Below, one piece after another: positions 32,142-40,989 of a stretch of DNA of 64,000 bases. Every line of letters starts with the position of its first letter. The stretch's first letter is position 1. This DNA comes from Rhodoferax sediminis (GTDB lineage Bacteria; Pseudomonadota; Gammaproteobacteria; Burkholderiales; Burkholderiaceae_C), in contig NZ_CP035503.1 in assembly GCF_006970865.1 (NCBI RefSeq), positions 819,001 to 883,000 on the forward strand. The letters run 5' to 3'. The notes beneath the pieces are model-generated. The model saw nothing but the letters and a program-made list of their open reading frames with translations. It was not told the DNA's origin and did no database searches. Position numbers and translations under genes: made by a program.

Positions 32142-32888
32142 ATGACAGAGCGGAAGGCGGACAACGCAGGAAATCATCGACCGGTGGCCGTTCTGACGCA
32201 GGTTGAAAAAACCTATCACATGGATTCCGTCAGCGTTCCGGTGATCAAGGGCGTTGATATTTTAGTCCGGCGCGCCTGCTTTACCGTGCTGCTGGGCCCG
32301 TCTGGCAGCGGCAAGACGACCCTGCTCAACATGATCGGCTGCATCGACAGGCCCGACGACGGCGAAATCATCGTGGCCGACTGCAAGGTTGGGGAATTGA
32401 CCGACGACGCCCTGTCGGACTTTCGCGCCAACAATATCGGTTTTATTTTTCAGAACTTCAACTTGCTGCCGGTTCTGAGCGCTTACGAAAATATCGAATA
32501 TCCGTTGCTGCTGGCGGGCGCATCGGCCAAAAAACGCGGTGACCGGGTAACCAAGCTGCTCAATGCGGTGGGGTTGGGCGACAAGGCCCGGAATTTTCCG
32601 GGCCAGTTGTCGGGTGGGCAGCGCCAGAGGGTCGCCATTGCGCGGGCGCTGGCGCGCAAGCCCAAGCTGGTCATCGCCGACGAACCGACCGCCAATCTGG
32701 ACAGTCAAACCGGGGCCGCCATTCTCGCCCTGATGCGGCAGATGGTGGACCGATACCATGTTTCCTTTATTTTTTCGTCCCACGATCCGGACGTGATCAA
32801 GGCCGCTGACGACACGATTTTTCTGAAAGACGGAGCGATTGAAGGCATACGCCGAAAAGGCGAAACCGGCGCAGAGGGCGCGGCATGA
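32142..32888 (+). CDS. LolD/MacB-type ABC transporter ATPase
   Basis: The 248-residue protein is an ABC ATPase of the LolD/MacB/FtsE class. It shows Walker A GPSGSGKTTLL, Q-loop FIFQNFNLLPVLSAYEN, signature LSGGQRQRVAIARAL, Walker B VIADEPTANLD and an H-loop in FSSHDP. The ATG is 13 codons inside a longer frame starting with TTG. Its stop overlaps the permease start, giving a tight four-gene unit with the next three genes. Cargo is unknown. Confidence 0.93.
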   Translation: MTERKADNAGNHRPVAVLTQVEKTYHMDSVSVPVIKGVDILVRRACFTVLLGPSGSGKTTLLNMIGCIDRPDDGEIIVADCKVGELTDDALSDFRANNIGFIFQNFNLLPVLSAYENIEYPLLLAGASAKKRGDRVTKLLNAVGLGDKARNFPGQLSGGQRQRVAIARALARKPKLVIADEPTANLDSQTGAAILALMRQMVDRYHVSFIFSSHDPDVIKAADDTIFLKDGAIEGIRRKGETGAEGAA

Positions 32889-34282
32889 TGACGCTTAATC
32901 TGGCGGTGCGAAACCTCTTGCGCAACCGCCGCCGCTCACTGGCGACCCTGCTGGCCATGGCCATTGGTTCGACCTCCATTCTTCTGTTTGGCGGTTTCAG
33001 TACCAACGTCAATTACGAACTGCATACGCGCAATGTGCGCACCGGTGGCCACCTGCAGATTCAGCACCGCGACTTTTACCTGTATGGCAGCGGGAACCCG
33101 ACGGCCTATGGCATCAGCGATTACGGCAAGATCATTGCCGACATCCAGAACGATGAAGTGTTGCGCAACATGGTGCTGGTGGTTACGCCAAACCTGCAGT
33201 TCGGTGGCATTGCCGCCAACTATGCGGCGAACGTTTCCCGCACCATTATTGGCAATGGCTTCGTGGCGGCCGACCGTAACCGCATGCGGCTCTGGAACGA
33301 CTTTGATCTGCGCACCAAGGCGCCGCCGTCCGCCCTGGAGGGAGCGCCGGCCGATGCCGCCATCGTCGGGACCGGCGTCGCCCGGGTGCTCCAGTTATGC
33401 GATGCACTGAAAATAGTCAACTGTCCCCGGCCGGAAAAGGAGCACAAGCCCGACGGCAAGGCGCTGCCCGACGACATTGCCCAGCTCAGCCTGCAGGAGA
33501 CACCTGCGACGGCCCCTGCCACAAAGGGCAGCCCCCCCCATATTGACGTGCTGGTCGTCAATACACAAGGCGCACCGAACGTTACCTCGCTGGAGGTGAT
33601 TGGCGCCGAAGATCAGGGTGTCAAGGAGCTCGATGAGGTTTCCCTGATGATGAATCTCGCGCAGTTGCAGAAGCTGATCTATGGTAAATCTCCACCCAAG
33701 GCGACGTCGATCATGATCCAGTTGCGACACTCTGATCAGATCCCCGCAGCGCGCGAGCGCCTGACGGCGATACTCGCCAGGCATTCCGGCGGCCAGCCAC
33801 TGGCCGTGCTCGATTTTCGGCAACTGAATCCGTTTTATGTCCAGACCATGCAGATGTTCGACACCATTTTCGGTTTTGTCTTCATACTGATAGGCGGCAT
33901 TGTTCTGTTTACTGTTAGCAACACCATGAACACCACCGTGGTCGAACGCACCGTCGAGATTGGCACGCTGCGTGCCATTGGCTTGCGCAGGGGCGGCATC
34001 CGACGCCTGTTTGTGACCGAGGGCGCCTTGCTCGGCCTTGCGGGGGCTGTGCTTGGCGTCGTGCTGGCGCTGATACTGTCTGTCATCGTCAATCAGATAG
34101 GCATGCCCTGGCTGCCGCCCGGAAATGTCGAGCTGGTGCCGTTTACGGTCACCGTGTGGGGCGAAAACCGTATGATCTTCGGTACAACCTTTGGCCTCAT
34201 CTGCATTGCGATCCTGTCGGCCTGGTGGCCGGCCCACCGTGCCGCGCGGCTGGATGTGGTCGAGGCCCTGCGCCACGCTTGA
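32885..34282 (+). CDS. FtsX/LolC-type ABC transporter permease
   Basis: The 465-residue protein has the layout of mechanotransmission ABC permeases: one helix near residues 20-40, a large periplasmic domain, then three helices near residues 330, 375-405 and 435-455. The segment TVVERTVEIGTLRAIGLRRG is diagnostic for the FtsX domain, and WWPAHRAARLDVVEALRHA is the usual C-terminal end. The periplasmic part has a Pro/Ala-rich insert. It pairs with the ATPase upstream and the LolA-like protein downstream. Confidence 0.92.
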   Translation: MMTLNLAVRNLLRNRRRSLATLLAMAIGSTSILLFGGFSTNVNYELHTRNVRTGGHLQIQHRDFYLYGSGNPTAYGISDYGKIIADIQNDEVLRNMVLVVTPNLQFGGIAANYAANVSRTIIGNGFVAADRNRMRLWNDFDLRTKAPPSALEGAPADAAIVGTGVARVLQLCDALKIVNCPRPEKEHKPDGKALPDDIAQLSLQETPATAPATKGSPPHIDVLVVNTQGAPNVTSLEVIGAEDQGVKELDEVSLMMNLAQLQKLIYGKSPPKATSIMIQLRHSDQIPAARERLTAILARHSGGQPLAVLDFRQLNPFYVQTMQMFDTIFGFVFILIGGIVLFTVSNTMNTTVVERTVEIGTLRAIGLRRGGIRRLFVTEGALLGLAGAVLGVVLALILSVIVNQIGMPWLPPGNVELVPFTVTVWGENRMIFGTTFGLICIAILSAWWPAHRAARLDVVEALRHA

Positions 34283-34302
34283 TAGAAAGAGGCTCCACGC
34301 TC

Positions 34303-35073
34303 ATGCGCTCACTGTTTCTGTTTTTGCTGTCTTTTCTGCTCGGGCCGGCACTGGCATGGTCCGCTCCGAACGCGCATGAGATCCTGACCGCCAGTGATGC
34401 CATCCGCAACCCGGGGCGCCCGTTCAGCGTGACCGTGACCCTGACCGAGTTCCAGGCGGGCAAGCAGGTGGACACCAGCACCCTGGTCAGCTACTCCCGC
34501 ACGGAGCGGCAAGGGGATCAATTCGCCAGCCTGATCCGGTTTGTGCTGCCGGCCCGGGATGCTGGCAAGCTGATGCTCAAAAATGGCAACGATATGTGGT
34601 TTTACGATCCGACCAGCAAGGCCAGCGTGCGGCTATCGCCCCAGCAGCGGCTTCTGGGCCAGGCGTCCAATGGGGATGTGGCAACCGTCAACCTGGCCAA
34701 GGATTACCAGGCGACGCTGGTCGGCGATGAAGAAATCATGGATGGCGAGCGCCATACCCGCATGGCCCACAAGCTGGCCCTCACGGCAGTGGCACCGGAC
34801 GCCACCTACGCCAGCATCGAGATGTGGGTCGACGCTGAAAACAACCGGCCGCTCAAGGCGCGTTTCTTTGCAGAATCATCGCGCCTGCTCAAGACCGCCT
34901 ACTACCGCCACTTTCAACTCCAGCTCGGCGCCGAGCGTCCGACCGAGACCGTGATCATCGACGGCCTCAACCCCCAGTCCGTCACGCTGATGCGTTTTTC
35001 CGACTACAAGGCGCGTGCCATTCCGGACAGCTGGATGCAGCGAGATTTTCTGCCCCGTTTCCAACCCAACTAA
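34303..35073 (+). CDS. LolA-like periplasmic outer-membrane lipoprotein-sorting protein
   Basis: The 256-residue protein has a cleavable signal (residues 1-20, ending AWSA) and the half-barrel layout of LolA/LolB-like lipid-binding proteins annotated as outer membrane lipoprotein-sorting proteins, with segments such as GKLMLKNGNDMWFYDP and LRFSDYKARAIPDSWM-like ends. Alternating beta-strand pattern dominates. It follows the permease by 20 bases. In this setting it would shuttle a lipid or lipoprotein between the ABC pump and the outer membrane; the cargo is inferred, not seen. Confidence 0.85.
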   Translation: MRSLFLFLLSFLLGPALAWSAPNAHEILTASDAIRNPGRPFSVTVTLTEFQAGKQVDTSTLVSYSRTERQGDQFASLIRFVLPARDAGKLMLKNGNDMWFYDPTSKASVRLSPQQRLLGQASNGDVATVNLAKDYQATLVGDEEIMDGERHTRMAHKLALTAVAPDATYASIEMWVDAENNRPLKARFFAESSRLLKTAYYRHFQLQLGAERPTETVIIDGLNPQSVTLMRFSDYKARAIPDSWMQRDFLPRFQPN

Positions 35074-35077
35074 ATCC

Positions 35078-36373
35078 ATGCATCCATTTGCCCGCTCCGT
35101 TCTTGCCACGCTGGTGGCGCTGGCCTCACTGCAGGTCGCCCCGGTAAACGCCGCAACCGATGCCGCCGATACGGACGCCCTGGGCCTGGAGAGCGCGCCT
35201 GAGGCCGCTGCCGCGCCGGCTGCCACCGATACCCGGATGTACATCGAGGGCGCCATTGGCAATTCCAGCCAGCGTTACCAGCCCAACAGCGTCGATACCG
35301 CGCGCGCCTCATTTGACTTTTCCACCACTGCACAGATGGGCCCGAGCCTGCGTGCGGTCCTCTCGGACCGCGTCGACCACCTGTATCCCGCACCAGCCTC
35401 CGGCGCCGACGCGACCGTGAACACCCTGCGCGAGGCTTACTTGAGCTGGCAGCCCGAGAGTCGGGACACGGTGCTGGAGTTTGGCCGCATCAACCTGCGC
35501 TATGGGCCGGGCTACGGCTACAACCCGACCGATTTTTTCCGCGATGGCGGCCTTCGCGTCGTGACCACCGCCGACCCGTTTGCGCTGCGCGAAAACCGCC
35601 AGGGCAGCGTCATGCTGCGCGCGCAGCGGCTGTGGAGCGGTGGCTCGCTGTCGGTTGCCCTCTCGCCCAAGCTGGCGGATAGCCCCAACGCGGCGGGCTG
35701 GAGCCCCGACCTCGGCTCGACCAACAATCGCAATCGGGCCCTGGTCGCACTCGGCACCCAGTGGTCGCAACGCGTCAGCAGCCAGTTATTCCTATACAAG
35801 GACGCCGCCCTGTCGCCCGCACTGGGCGCCAATATGACCGCCTTGCTATCGGACGCCGCTGTCGCCCATATGGAATTGACGCGAAGCAAGGAGCCCGATT
35901 TGCTGAGCCGCGCGTTGTCCTTGCCATCCAGCAGCACGTCCACGCGCAATCGCTTTGTGGGGGGCGTCACCTACACCACAAGCAGCAAGCTGTCGATCAC
36001 CGCCGAATACGAATACAACGGCTTTGCGCTGAACCAGTCCAACTGGGCCGCGCTGGGCGCCTCGAGCACGGCGCCCGCCAGCCAGCTCGCCTACCTTGGT
36101 GGAGCACTGCAGCTTCAGGATCTGGCGTCCCGGCAGGCCTACCTGATTTACGTCACGCAAAAGAGCCTCTGGCTCAAAAATCTGGATTTGACCGCTTACC
36201 TCCGCCTTAACCCCGACGACAACAGCCGGCTCGCCTGGGTCGAGCTGCGCCACCATTGGGCCAAGTTCGACCTGACCCTGCAGCTGCAGCAGAACATGGG
36301 CAACGCCACCAGCGACTTCGGCGTATTGCCCGATCGTCGGCTGGTGCAGGTGTTGGGGACCTACTATTTCTGA
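35078..36373 (+). CDS. Predicted outer-membrane beta-barrel protein of the ABC/LolA unit
   Basis: The 431-residue protein has a Sec signal (residues 1-25, ending VNAA), an Ala/Pro-rich linker, and then a long run of alternating beta strands with aromatic girdles (for example EAYLSWQPESRD, FGRINLRYGPGYGYNP, LTLQLQQNMGN). It ends VLGTYYF with the terminal aromatic residue expected for Bam-dependent barrels. I do not recognise a named family. It starts four bases after the LolA-like gene, so it is translated with it. Confidence 0.75.
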   Translation: MHPFARSVLATLVALASLQVAPVNAATDAADTDALGLESAPEAAAAPAATDTRMYIEGAIGNSSQRYQPNSVDTARASFDFSTTAQMGPSLRAVLSDRVDHLYPAPASGADATVNTLREAYLSWQPESRDTVLEFGRINLRYGPGYGYNPTDFFRDGGLRVVTTADPFALRENRQGSVMLRAQRLWSGGSLSVALSPKLADSPNAAGWSPDLGSTNNRNRALVALGTQWSQRVSSQLFLYKDAALSPALGANMTALLSDAAVAHMELTRSKEPDLLSRALSLPSSSTSTRNRFVGGVTYTTSSKLSITAEYEYNGFALNQSNWAALGASSTAPASQLAYLGGALQLQDLASRQAYLIYVTQKSLWLKNLDLTAYLRLNPDDNSRLAWVELRHHWAKFDLTLQLQQNMGNATSDFGVLPDRRLVQVLGTYYF

Positions 36374-36492
36374 AGGAAGTCGCGGAAATATCGTCGAAAT
36401 TCTTTACACCAGTGCCGGCTCGATTTCGCAAGAATCACGTAAAACCGGCATTTTTCGAGATAAATCAACAACTTATAGATTGATCGATCTTC

Positions 36493-36508
36493 TGGCACGC
36501 AATCTGCT
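36493..36508 (+). promoter_or_regulatory. Sigma-54 (RpoN) promoter of PEP-CTERM gene 1
   Basis: TGGCACGCAATCTGCT fits the sigma-54 consensus TGGCACR-N4-TTGCW in all defined positions except one (C for T before TGC). The -24 GG and -12 GC are separated by exactly ten bases. It lies about 58 bases before the start codon in an otherwise gene-free AT-rich leader. Confidence 0.8.
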
Positions 36509-36565
36509 TATCTCTTCGCGAGAAGTCGATTACACCCAACCACTGAACTACTAGGGGAAGCCACC

Positions 36566-37351
36566 ATGAAGACGATGATGAAAAAACTCTTGGCCGGTGC
36601 TGCAGTCGCTGCGAGCTTGTTCTCGCTGTCTGCGCCTGCTTCCGCCACGTTGACCAACTGGTATCTGGACACCGATGGGGCCGGCGGCAATGCGCCTGTT
36701 CTGGTGCATGACTATCTGGACCTGACCGGCACGGCTTATGTGCACAATACTTTTGTGGGTACTAACTTTACATTCAACGAAGTTGGCAGTTTCTTGAATT
36801 TGAGCGCTGATGGCTCCACTCTCCTGAATCCAGCCCTCACGGCCAAGTTTATTGGGTCGGGCTCCGGGTCGGTTGGCGGGCCCCTTAGCTTCAATCCCGG
36901 TGGCTCCCTGAACGTTTTCTCCGGCGCCACAAATATAGGCACCTTTACCCTTCAGGCGGGCAGCGCCGTCCTCTTGGCGAACAGCGTGCTGCCAAATGGC
37001 ACGATTTCGTTCATCTTCAAGGCGACCAGTCTGGCTACCGGCTATTTCTTTGACAGCGCCATGAACGATCTTGCGTCTATCGCTAATTCGCCGACGGGCC
37101 TGCTTCTTGGTTTTGCCACCACCAACGTCATTCTTGGAAATACGCCGAATGTCAATGCGAACTTGGTGACTGATTACAACACTGCGTTTGGTACCAACTT
37201 CGGTACGGTTGCTGCAAATAGCACGACCGATCTGAATCTTTCCAATAACGGCCAGTTCCGCTTGGCAGTGCCCGAGCCGTCCATGCTGAGCCTGTTTGGT
37301 CTTGCCCTGCTTGGCTTGGGATTCATGACCCGCCGCAAAATGAAGTCCTGA
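36566..37351 (+). CDS. PEP-CTERM sorting-signal protein 1
   Basis: The 261-residue secreted protein has a signal peptide (residues 1-27, ending APASA) and a C-terminal exosortase sorting signal: VPEPSMLSLFGLALLG, a hydrophobic helix and the basic end TRRKMKS. The middle is rich in Gly, Asn, Thr and Ser with no catalytic motif. PEP-CTERM proteins are cut and anchored by exosortase and are linked to exopolysaccharide. The start has an aggggaag ribosome-binding site. A sigma-54 promoter precedes it and a strong terminator follows. Confidence 0.92.
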   Translation: MKTMMKKLLAGAAVAASLFSLSAPASATLTNWYLDTDGAGGNAPVLVHDYLDLTGTAYVHNTFVGTNFTFNEVGSFLNLSADGSTLLNPALTAKFIGSGSGSVGGPLSFNPGGSLNVFSGATNIGTFTLQAGSAVLLANSVLPNGTISFIFKATSLATGYFFDSAMNDLASIANSPTGLLLGFATTNVILGNTPNVNANLVTDYNTAFGTNFGTVAANSTTDLNLSNNGQFRLAVPEPSMLSLFGLALLGLGFMTRRKMKS

Positions 37352-37369
37352 GAATCTTCAGCTTCATGG

Positions 37370-37400
37370 AGCCCTGTGAGAAATCACGGGGCTTTTTTTT
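37370..37400 (+). terminator. Intrinsic terminator of PEP-CTERM gene 1
   Basis: A ten-pair stem agccctgtga/tcacggggct (one G-T pair) with a gaaa loop is followed by eight T residues. The decayed group II intron begins four bases after the T-run. Confidence 0.88.
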
Positions 37401-37403
37401 ATG

Positions 37404-38542
37404 GTGCGCCCGGCAGGGCGCACTTACTTGGAGGTGAAAGTCCTCTATACGCCCGGCAAGGGGAAGTGTTAGCCCAAGACAAGGGTTTCGCGGGCGACTG
37501 CGAATCTGAAGGAAGCTGTAGGGCAAAGCGCTGGCCTGACTCCAGGCGAGCGGATATGAGGCGTCGTAGCGGGGGTGAGGTGGCCCAATTCACTAAAGCC
37601 CGAAACTTGCACGGAAGCGGTGCGGCGTAGATCCGACAAGCATAAGCGTGAAAGTGGGTGGCGCGGGTGGCGCGACAGGTACAAGACTCATGGGTTCTGA
37701 GATTGATTCGCAGATTCCTTGAGGCCGGGATGATGGCTGACGGGATGCAGGTGGCCAAGACGAAGGGAACGCCCCAATGCGGCCCCTGTCGCCGCTGCTG
37801 TCCAACATCTTGCTGACCGATCTCGACCGGGAATTGGAACGTCGCAAGCTGTCGTTCTGCAGGTACGCGGATGACTGCAACATCTACGTCAGCAGTCAGC
37901 GGACGGGGCAACGGATCATGGCGGGGGTGAGGAGCTTTCTTGTAAAGCGGCTCAAACTCACTGTGAACGAGACCAAGAGTGCCGTAGCAAGACCGTGGGT
38001 GCACAAGTTCCTGGGCTACAGCGTTACGGTGCACCAAGCCAGCAAAATCCGTATCGCCAAGCAGAGCATCGAGCGCCTGAAAGGGCGCATGCGCGAACCG
38101 TGCCGTCAAGGCCGGGGCAGGTCAACTGGCCCGGATCATCGCGATGCTCAATCCGGTTCTGAGGGGATGGATGAATTACTTCAGCCTGACCCAGAGCCGG
38201 CGGCCTGTTGAAGAGCTTGATACATGGTTGCGCAGGCGACTGCGCTGCATCGTCTGGCGGCAATGGAAGCGCCGCGAAAACGCGGGAGTCGAAACTGCGC
38301 GCACATGGGCTTTAGGCCCAACGCGCATGGAAATCCAGCGTCAACGGGCGGGGCCCTTGGTGGAACGCCGGGGCCAAGCATATGACCGCAGCCTTGCCGC
38401 CGAAATACTTCACGCAACTCGGGCTGGTCTCGCTGGTGACTGTCCACCAGCATCTCCAGCGTCCTGTTTGAACCGCCGTATGCGGAACCGCACGTACGGT
38501 GGCGTGAGAGGGCTGAGGGGGTAACCGCTCAGCCTACTCGAT
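37404..38542 (+). mobile_element. Decayed group II intron inserted after a terminator
   Basis: The 5' end gtgcgcccggcagggcgcac has the form of a group II intron 5' boundary and first helix. The RNA-domain region continues to about 37690. The 3' end has a domain V-like hairpin ccgtatgcgg-aacc-gcacgtacgg (about 38478-38505) and a domain VI-like helix with a tail cctactcgat. Length is about 1.14 kb against about 1.9 kb for an intact element, because the 5' half of the reverse transcriptase gene is missing. Insertion right after an intrinsic terminator is the habit of group IIC introns; I infer that class. Confidence 0.8.
37697..38350 (+). pseudogene. Broken intron-encoded reverse transcriptase/maturase
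   Basis: Reverse transcriptase sequence can be read in pieces: [16 protein letters not shown] in the first frame, then [15 protein letters not shown] with the catalytic [12 protein letters not shown] in the next frame, then back to the first frame for LNPVLRGWMNYFSL and LDTWLRRRLRCIVWRQWKR of the maturase domain. The first shift is a lost C in a C-run near 37785; the second is near 38095. RT blocks before LRLIRRFL are absent. The protein cannot be made intact. Confidence 0.88.
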
Positions 38543-38631
38543 CTCCGAGCTGGCGGCGCTTGCTGATGTGTGTTTAAGGTGACTGCCGCAGCACCTGCGG
38601 ATCTGGGCGTGCTGCGCTGGCGCGCAGCAGC

Positions 38632-39384
38632 CTATAGGGATTTGAAGTTCAACTGAATATCACTGGTTGTTCCACCAGTATTCGATGTCAGGAAACCGAT
38701 AAAGCTCAAAGACTCAAAGCTGATGTTTCCGGATGTGTCGATAAGAAAATTCTTCTGGGTAAATTGTGTTTGTATACCGGTTGTGTCTGTAAAAGTTTCA
38801 AGTGTGGAAAAGGTCGCCGTAGATGGTGCATTTCCTGCGCTGACGAGAAAACTAACTTTTGCGGTTCCTGTCGGTGACGCCTTGGTACTGTCCTTGAAGC
38901 AATCATAAGTCACAACTGATTGCGCTTGTCCGATGGTGATCGTTCCGGGATATTGACTCGGGAGGGATGCGACGCAATAAGAAGTTGCAGTTACTCCAAG
39001 CAGCAGGTTGGTGGGGGACAAGAAATTTTGACTTATGCTTGAAAAACTATCGTTAACGTTGTTTATATTGAACGTCCCGGTAAGGGATGTGGTCATTTGA
39101 AGGGCTGCCTGGTTTTCAAAAGTAGCGCCCGCGTTAGCTGGTGTTTCATCGACGCTCAGCGATGCCGTAAATGGATAGCTAGTTTTATTGGAAATGGATG
39201 TAGCCGTGCCGCTGACAGTAACCGTTGTGTGAAAACCCGACTTATACAAGTTGGCAAGTGCGGTCGAAAGGGGAAAGGTTATTGCTGCTGCGGCACCGGT
39301 TCCGTTACTGGTCGATCCGCCACACGCAGTGACGAGTAAACCACCCAAAAGCGTAGCAATGAAGGTTTTTGAAATCCGTGGCAT
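38632..39384 (-). CDS. Predicted lipoprotein of unknown function
   Basis: The 250-residue protein begins MPRISKTFIATLLGG and has a lipobox LVTAC followed by GGS, so it should be lipidated and, with no Asp at +2, sent to the outer membrane. The rest is Ser/Thr/Asn-rich and beta-like (for example TTVTVSGTATSIS, GTAKVSFLVSAGNAP) with two conserved-looking Cys (YCVASLP and YDCFKD) that could pair. I do not recognise the family. The longer open frame upstream is not supported. It lies between the decayed intron and PEP-CTERM gene 2. Confidence 0.75.
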   Translation of the reverse strand: MPRISKTFIATLLGGLLVTACGGSTSNGTGAAAAITFPLSTALANLYKSGFHTTVTVSGTATSISNKTSYPFTASLSVDETPANAGATFENQAALQMTTSLTGTFNINNVNDSFSSISQNFLSPTNLLLGVTATSYCVASLPSQYPGTITIGQAQSVVTYDCFKDSTKASPTGTAKVSFLVSAGNAPSTATFSTLETFTDTTGIQTQFTQKNFLIDTSGNISFESLSFIGFLTSNTGGTTSDIQLNFKSL

Positions 39385-39624
39385 GCTGGCTCCTTGAGTT
39401 AGAGATTCGTTGATAAGCGCGTTACCCAAGCTATCGTAAGCTGTGCCCGGAAGCAGCTTGTAGGACGAAATCGCATCTTGGCAAAATAAGTGGGCTTTTC
39501 GTCGATAGCCAGCGGACCGCCAAGCGCCAAGCTGGGGCGTTGATAGCGGTTGGCGCAAGCCCGGCCAAGCAAGGCTCACAGGGCGGGTCGCCGCATCGGA
39601 ATCACTCGTAGAAGGCTGCCATGA

Positions 39625-39648
39625 AAAAAGGCCCCGATGGGGCCTTTC
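39625..39648 (-). terminator. Intrinsic terminator of PEP-CTERM gene 2
   Basis: The stem aaaggcccc/ggggccttt with a three-base loop, read on the minus strand, is followed by a T-run and lies about 27 bases after the stop of PEP-CTERM gene 2. Confidence 0.85.
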
Positions 39649-39674
39649 TCATGATGCTTTCGCCGAAATCAGCG

Positions 39675-40768
39675 TCAAACTTTCCGGCGCCGCGACGTCA
39701 CGGCCAAGCCTAGCAAGCCGAGTGCCAGCAAGCTGAGAATCCCGGGCTCCGGTACTTGTGAGACGGTCGTTGATGTCCCGATGAACAACTGCTCGTAGCC
39801 GTTATTGGCATCGCGGCCGATACAAGACCCTACACCCGCCGTCCCGCCGTTGGTGCCGATGGTGGCCGGATCGCAGCCGAAGCGAAGGTCAACATGAATG
39901 TCGGTGTAGCCAGAGAATCCTCCGCCGATCCAGGATGCCAAGAAGGCGTCCAGTGCCGGTGAGACGATGGCATAGGCGGCCTGGTTGGCACCCAGGTTGT
40001 TGTTGATTGCCGCGCCGTGGGGTATCGCACCTGTACAGGAAACAGGGGTGTTTACCGGACCAGCGATGCTGGCTACAGTGGAAAGGCAGATTGCCCCACC
40101 AGAGAGGACATAGTCCGTGGCGGCATTGGTGCCCGCGATCGGCCCCGGGAGCGACCCCGGGGCGACATCCACCCCTGCGGTGGAGCCGGTACCTGCCGTA
40201 CCCATGAATACGCCGCCTCCGGGGGGGTGTCCGTAAACAGGGCGTATGGGTTGTTGCTGTTGGTGAAGTCGAAATACCTTGTGTTTTGGCCCGCCCCGGT
40301 CAAACTGACTTGTGCCCAGACCGCGACATTTTGGTTGGTCGAGGCGCCGCTATTGACCTGGTTGTTATTGAAGAAAAAAATGGGAGCTGCATTAGCGAAG
40401 CCGGTGAAGGCAGCCAGTGTGCTGTTCCAGATGCCAGAGAAGAAGTTGCTGCCGCCCGTGCCGCTCGGAGTCGACAAGGCATTGTCCATCCCGGGAAGAT
40501 TGGTGTTTACAGGCCCGCCACTGGCTCCCGTGGCAACCACGATCAGATCCTTGATCGCCCCCGGCGTGGAATTGACATAGAAGGGGCTGCCCGGCCCGAT
40601 GCTGCCGGCGATAGTACCATCGACCTGCAGCGCATACGAATTGGCATCGCCGTAGGTGACGTAGCTCGCACCCGAAAGATCAAGCGTGGCTTGCGCCGGC
40701 GCTGCAATCCCTGCTGCCAGCGCCGCTCCAACGGCCAGTAACTGAAATTTTCTGCTTGAGGTCTTCAT
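39675..40768 (-). pseudogene. PEP-CTERM sorting-signal protein 2, frameshifted in a C7 run
   Basis: The N-terminal part begins MKTSSRKFQLLAVGAA with a signal peptide ending APAQA and runs to NNPYALFTDTPP. The C-terminal part, in another frame, begins about GGGVFMGTAGTG and ends with VPEPGILSLLALGLLG and the basic tail TSRRRKV, a full PEP-CTERM signal. The frames meet at seven consecutive C residues (minus strand, about 40225-40231); one extra C would restore a protein of about 364 residues. It could be a mutation, a phase-variable switch or a base-calling error. A sigma-54 promoter lies upstream. Confidence 0.85.
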
Positions 40769-40835
40769 GATCGTCTCGCTTTGACCGAGATACCGGCCCA
40801 GGGGATCTGGATCGTAAGGGTATCCCCCAAGAAAT

Positions 40836-40851
40836 AGCAATATTTGTGCCT
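40836..40851 (-). promoter_or_regulatory. Sigma-54 (RpoN) promoter of PEP-CTERM gene 2
   Basis: On the minus strand AGGCACAAATATTGCT matches TGGCACR-N4-TTGCW at all defined positions but the first, with GG and GC ten bases apart. It lies about 67 bases before the start codon, close to the spacing at PEP-CTERM gene 1. Confidence 0.8.
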
Positions 40852-40989
40852 ACATCAGCAACACTAAATAAATCAATAGCTTGTGGAATCTCGACGGATT
40901 TGACGGGCCGCCATGTAAAGAAACCCGACAAAACCCGAACCGGATCGCGCCGGCCACGCCCGAGGGAGTGCCCGGACGAAGTGAATCGG

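Noticed and set aside
38632..39579. Longer start of the lipoprotein gene at 39579
   Set aside because: The lipobox lies at the right distance only from the Met at 39384; the upstream 65 residues are not signal-like.
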